Below, one piece after another: positions 53,101 to 55,477 of a DNA stretch of 55,477 bases. The position numbers and the translations under genes were made by a program. The notes below the pieces were generated by a model. It made no database searches and had not been told where the DNA came from. It saw only the letters and a list, made by a program, of their open reading frames with translations. Numbering within the stretch: position 1 is the stretch's first letter; the number at the start of each line of letters is the position of its first letter. Source of the stretch: Betaproteobacteria bacterium (GTDB lineage: Bacteria > Pseudomonadota > Gammaproteobacteria > Burkholderiales > Casimicrobiaceae); NCBI GenBank assembly GCA_016704895.1, contig JADIZG010000030.1, forward strand, positions 1 to 55,477. The letters run 5' to 3'.

Positions 53101-55477
53101 TCGCGGCGGCGTCGAACGCCTCCTCGCGCGTCACGCGGCCGGACCCGTCGCGGGTCGCGACCGCGCGGGTGCCGAGCACGTTGCGACGCTCGACCGGCTG
53201 CCCGCTCGCATCGTTGACGAACGCCAGCCCCGGGGCACCGGGCAGGTCCGCCGAGACGAGGTTGCCGTTCGCGTCGTATCCGAAGGTGGACGAACGCCCC
53301 GCGGGGTCGACGGCGCCGGTGAGCAGCCGGTGTGGGTCGTACGCGTAGGCCGTGACCAGGTCGAGGCCCGACGGGTCGGAAGACACCGAGACCGGCACCC
53401 GGTCGACGTAGGACGACACGACGCGCTTGCCGTCCGGGTCGCTGCGCGAGGTCGGGTTGCCCTCCCCGTCGTAGGCGAACTCGGTCACCGCGTTCACCAG
53501 CACGCCTTCGACCGTGACGCCGCGCTCGCGGCGCAGTACGTTGCCCTGCGCGTCGTAGACGAAGCGCGTCTGGCGGCCGAGGCGGTCGGTCACGATCTCG
53601 GTGTTCGCGCCTTCGTCGTGCGCGTAGTTGATCTCGTTGCCCGCGGCGTCGGTCATCCGGATCAGGCGGCCGGTGTCGTCGTAGTCGTTGCGGACCCGCG
53701 ACGTGCCGAGCGCGTCGCGGACCTCGATCAGGCCGTGACGCCGGTCGTAGGCGTAGCGCGAGAGCGCACCGGTCGGATCCGTGTGCGCGACCAGGTCGTC
53801 GTTGCCGTCGTAGGCATAGGACTGCACGTGGCCCGCCGGATCGGTGATCGTCACGATCCGGCCCTTCGCGTCGCGCGTGAAGACGATGCCGGTCCCGTCC
53901 GAATGCAGGATGCCCGACGGACCGAAGGTCACCGCGTTGCCGTTGCGATCGGTGACCTTCTTCACGCCTTCGGTCGGCGAGATCTCGATCTTCGTGCCGT
54001 CGACCGTCGTGTAGCGGTAGACCTTCGGCTGGTAGGTCTCGAGCGTGGAGTCGTCGACCAGCTCCTCCTCCGCGCCGCCGTTCACGATCAGGAGATCCGG
54101 GTTCGCCAGCGCCTCGAGCGTGCCCAGCGCGCCGGGGCGCGGCTCGAAGCCGGTGACCGCGGTGAAGTCGAGCGAACCGATGTTCGCCGTCGGCGAGACG
54201 CGCATGTCGAATACCTCGACCGTGCCGTCGGGCAGGGTCACGCTCACGCGGTGCTCGGAGGTCGGCGCCAGCGACACGACCGGACCGGCCACGTTGCGCA
54301 CCCAGCCGGTGCCCAGGACGCGATTGGTGCGGATGCGCAGCGTGTCGAGCCCGAGCCGCCAGCCGACGCCGAAATCGCGCTTCGTCTTGTCGCGGCTGTC
54401 GTAGGTCCGCGTCAGTGTCAGCGGGATGCCGGCGGCGGGCAGGTTGAGGTCGCGGTACTCGAGCGTGAACAACCCGACCTTCCGCTGCCCCTCGACCTGC
54501 ACCGTCGACGTCGCCTCGGTGACGTTCTCGCCCCTGTCGAACACGCGCAGCCGCAGCGTGTACAGGTCGTTCACCAGCACCGTCGGATCGAACTTGCCCA
54601 ACGCGCCGCCGGTCACCGGAGACGTCCCCTCGCCGATCACCGTCCACGCATCGTCGCCGGCGAGCGCGAACGCGAGCTCGTAGCGCAGGAAGTTCGCATC
54701 GGTCGCGGTGCCGGTCACGTCGACCGGTCCGTTCACCGACGCCCCGTCGGCCGGCGCATCGATCGCGGCCGTCGGCGGCGTCGCGTCGCCGGGCGCGAGC
54801 GCCGACACGGCGATCGTCGCCTGCCCGGTCTGGCCCGCCGAGCGTCGCGGCGACCGTCGCCGCTGCCGGCGGTCTTCGCGAGCGCGGACCCGGTCGCATC
54901 GACGCTCGCCACCGCGGCGTTCGTCGTCGATCCAGGTCGCGGCGAACGTGACGTCCGCACTGGTGCCGTCGTCGAACACCGCGGTCGCCTTGAACGCCTG
55001 CGATTCGCCCGCGAGCCGCGCGAGCGGTCCCGGTCCGGGCTCGACGACGACCTGCGCGACCGGCTTCGCGAGCGGCGCGCCCGCCGACACCGTCAGCTCG
55101 ACCGGCGGCGCCGAGCCGGGCAGGAGCATCGTGCCGAAGTCCGGCGACTGCGCCATCACGTCGCCAGCCGGCACCGTCGGCGAGAACACGGTCGACACGG
55201 ACGTCGTGAGTCCCAGCGCGCCGATCGCCGCGTTCGCCTGCGCGAGCGTCATGCCGACGACGAACGGCACGGCGACCGGCTGCGGACCCTTCGACACGGT
55301 GAGGAACACGGCGGCGCCCTGCGCCATGTCGGGCGCGCCGGCAGCCGGATCCTGCGCGAGCACGGTGCCGGCCGGCGACGCGTCGGCGACCTCCTGCAAC
55401 ACCTGCGGATCGAGCCCGGCCGCCGCGACCGCGGCATTCGCGTCCGGCAGCAGTTGCCCGATGACGTTCGGCACCGT
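50164..55477 (-). CDS. giant PASTA-Ig-RHS/YD-repeat protein, N-terminus cut by window edge, several frameshifts
   Basis: At least 1770 residues. In order: two PASTA-like domains (VIGQLLPDANAAVAAAGLDPQ; VPFVVGMTLAQANAAIGALGL), an Ig-like domain, a second Ig domain (PPTAAIDAPADGASVNGPVDVTGTATD), an RHS entry module (LFTLEYRDLNLPAAGIPLTLTRTYDSRD, FGVGWRLGLD), several dozen YD repeats (YDxxGRL, YAYDxxGN), and the RHS core end RYRGERLDDTGHYDLRARAYDPQLGRFPTRDPY with NYVDPTG. The final ~205 residues after DPTG are unlike the repeats: Ala/Gly-rich helices (ELYRTRVFGVALQAGAN, MSKLSGAVGEALGLGGEVVSAV), then PAARKFLRDQVKKFADASVL; no toxin motif is recognised. Frames change near 54935-54838, 51380, 50700 and 50480. 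A cell-surface or secreted polymorphic-toxin-like protein is inferred. Confidence 0.8.

Noticed and set aside
1..55477. CRISPR arrays
   Set aside because: The repeats found are palindromic, of different lengths and scattered, with genes between them; no regular direct repeat/spacer pattern exists.
1..55477. tRNA or rRNA genes
   Set aside because: I saw no cloverleaf-compatible GTTCGAATC-type T-loop with matching acceptor stems and no 16S/23S signatures.

Overview
The window is a continuous piece of a very GC-rich chromosome from a betaproteobacterium, most probably Burkholderiales-like. The evidence is gene content and order: hemA-prfA-prmC, rph-rdgB-hemW, hemC-hemD, a pteridine reductase divergent from a MidA-type methyltransferase, DusA and RecG. 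It also carries two copies of a GC-rich palindromic intergenic repeat of a kind I remember from Burkholderiales. Coding is dense and many neighbouring genes overlap by 4 nt (ATGA, GTGA or TTGA junctions). I see no tRNA or rRNA gene, CRISPR array, prophage or intact insertion sequence.

At least a dozen otherwise well-conserved genes contain one or more 1-2 nt indels: hemC, denD, a TrpB-like gene, DUF1329, DUF1302, indolepyruvate oxidoreductase, hemW, an epimerase, an Ldh-type dehydrogenase, an adenylate cyclase and an RHS protein. One tract of about 90 nt is almost pure homopolymer. This looks like an indel-rich, long-read-type or metagenome assembly rather than mass gene decay. Apparent fusions such as hemC-hemD are artefacts of it.

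Layout. 1-7.5 kb: a partial Gfo/Idh/MocA oxidoreductase, a 2-hydroxyacid dehydrogenase, hemC-hemD, a thioredoxin-fold protein, D-erythronate dehydrogenase, a membrane protein, dusA and a small unknown. 7.8-16.2 kb: a TrpB-like enzyme, then an operon for an MMPL/RND transporter, a YCF48-type lipoprotein, DUF1302 and DUF1329, a probable envelope system for hydrophobic compounds. 16.7-21.6 kb: a ParB-fold/SbnI-like gene translationally coupled to a fused indolepyruvate:ferredoxin oxidoreductase, with a divergent Lrp/AsnC regulator. 21.7-28.3 kb: a sugar-acid module with a TRAP transporter, GntR regulator and DapA-family aldolase on one strand, and an aldo/keto reductase and an amidohydrolase/lactonase divergent to it. 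Together these resemble non-phosphorylative L-fucose-type catabolism.

28.3-39.8 kb: DUF1638, acyl-CoA ligase and MidA methyltransferase; pteridine reductase; then a long minus-strand housekeeping run (rph, rdgB, thioesterase, hemW, amidase, a 54-residue basic protein, chaC), preceded by an epimerase and a family 2 glycosyltransferase. 39.9-46 kb: HpcH/HpaI aldolase and Ldh-type dehydrogenase, then prmC, a GNAT gene, prfA and hemA on the opposite strand. This stretch carries palindromic elements with GGGGTCAG ends that supply stop codons to prmC and the GNAT gene and touch the prfA start. 46.2-55.5 kb: a class III cyclase with a coiled coil and unknown C-terminal domain, recG, and a PASTA/Ig/RHS repeat protein with an unrecognised C-terminal region that runs off the right edge.

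The most unusual signals are the GGGGTCAG element family, the ParB-fold/indolepyruvate oxidoreductase coupling, the MMPL-YCF48-DUF1302-DUF1329 cassette, and the RHS C-terminal region.
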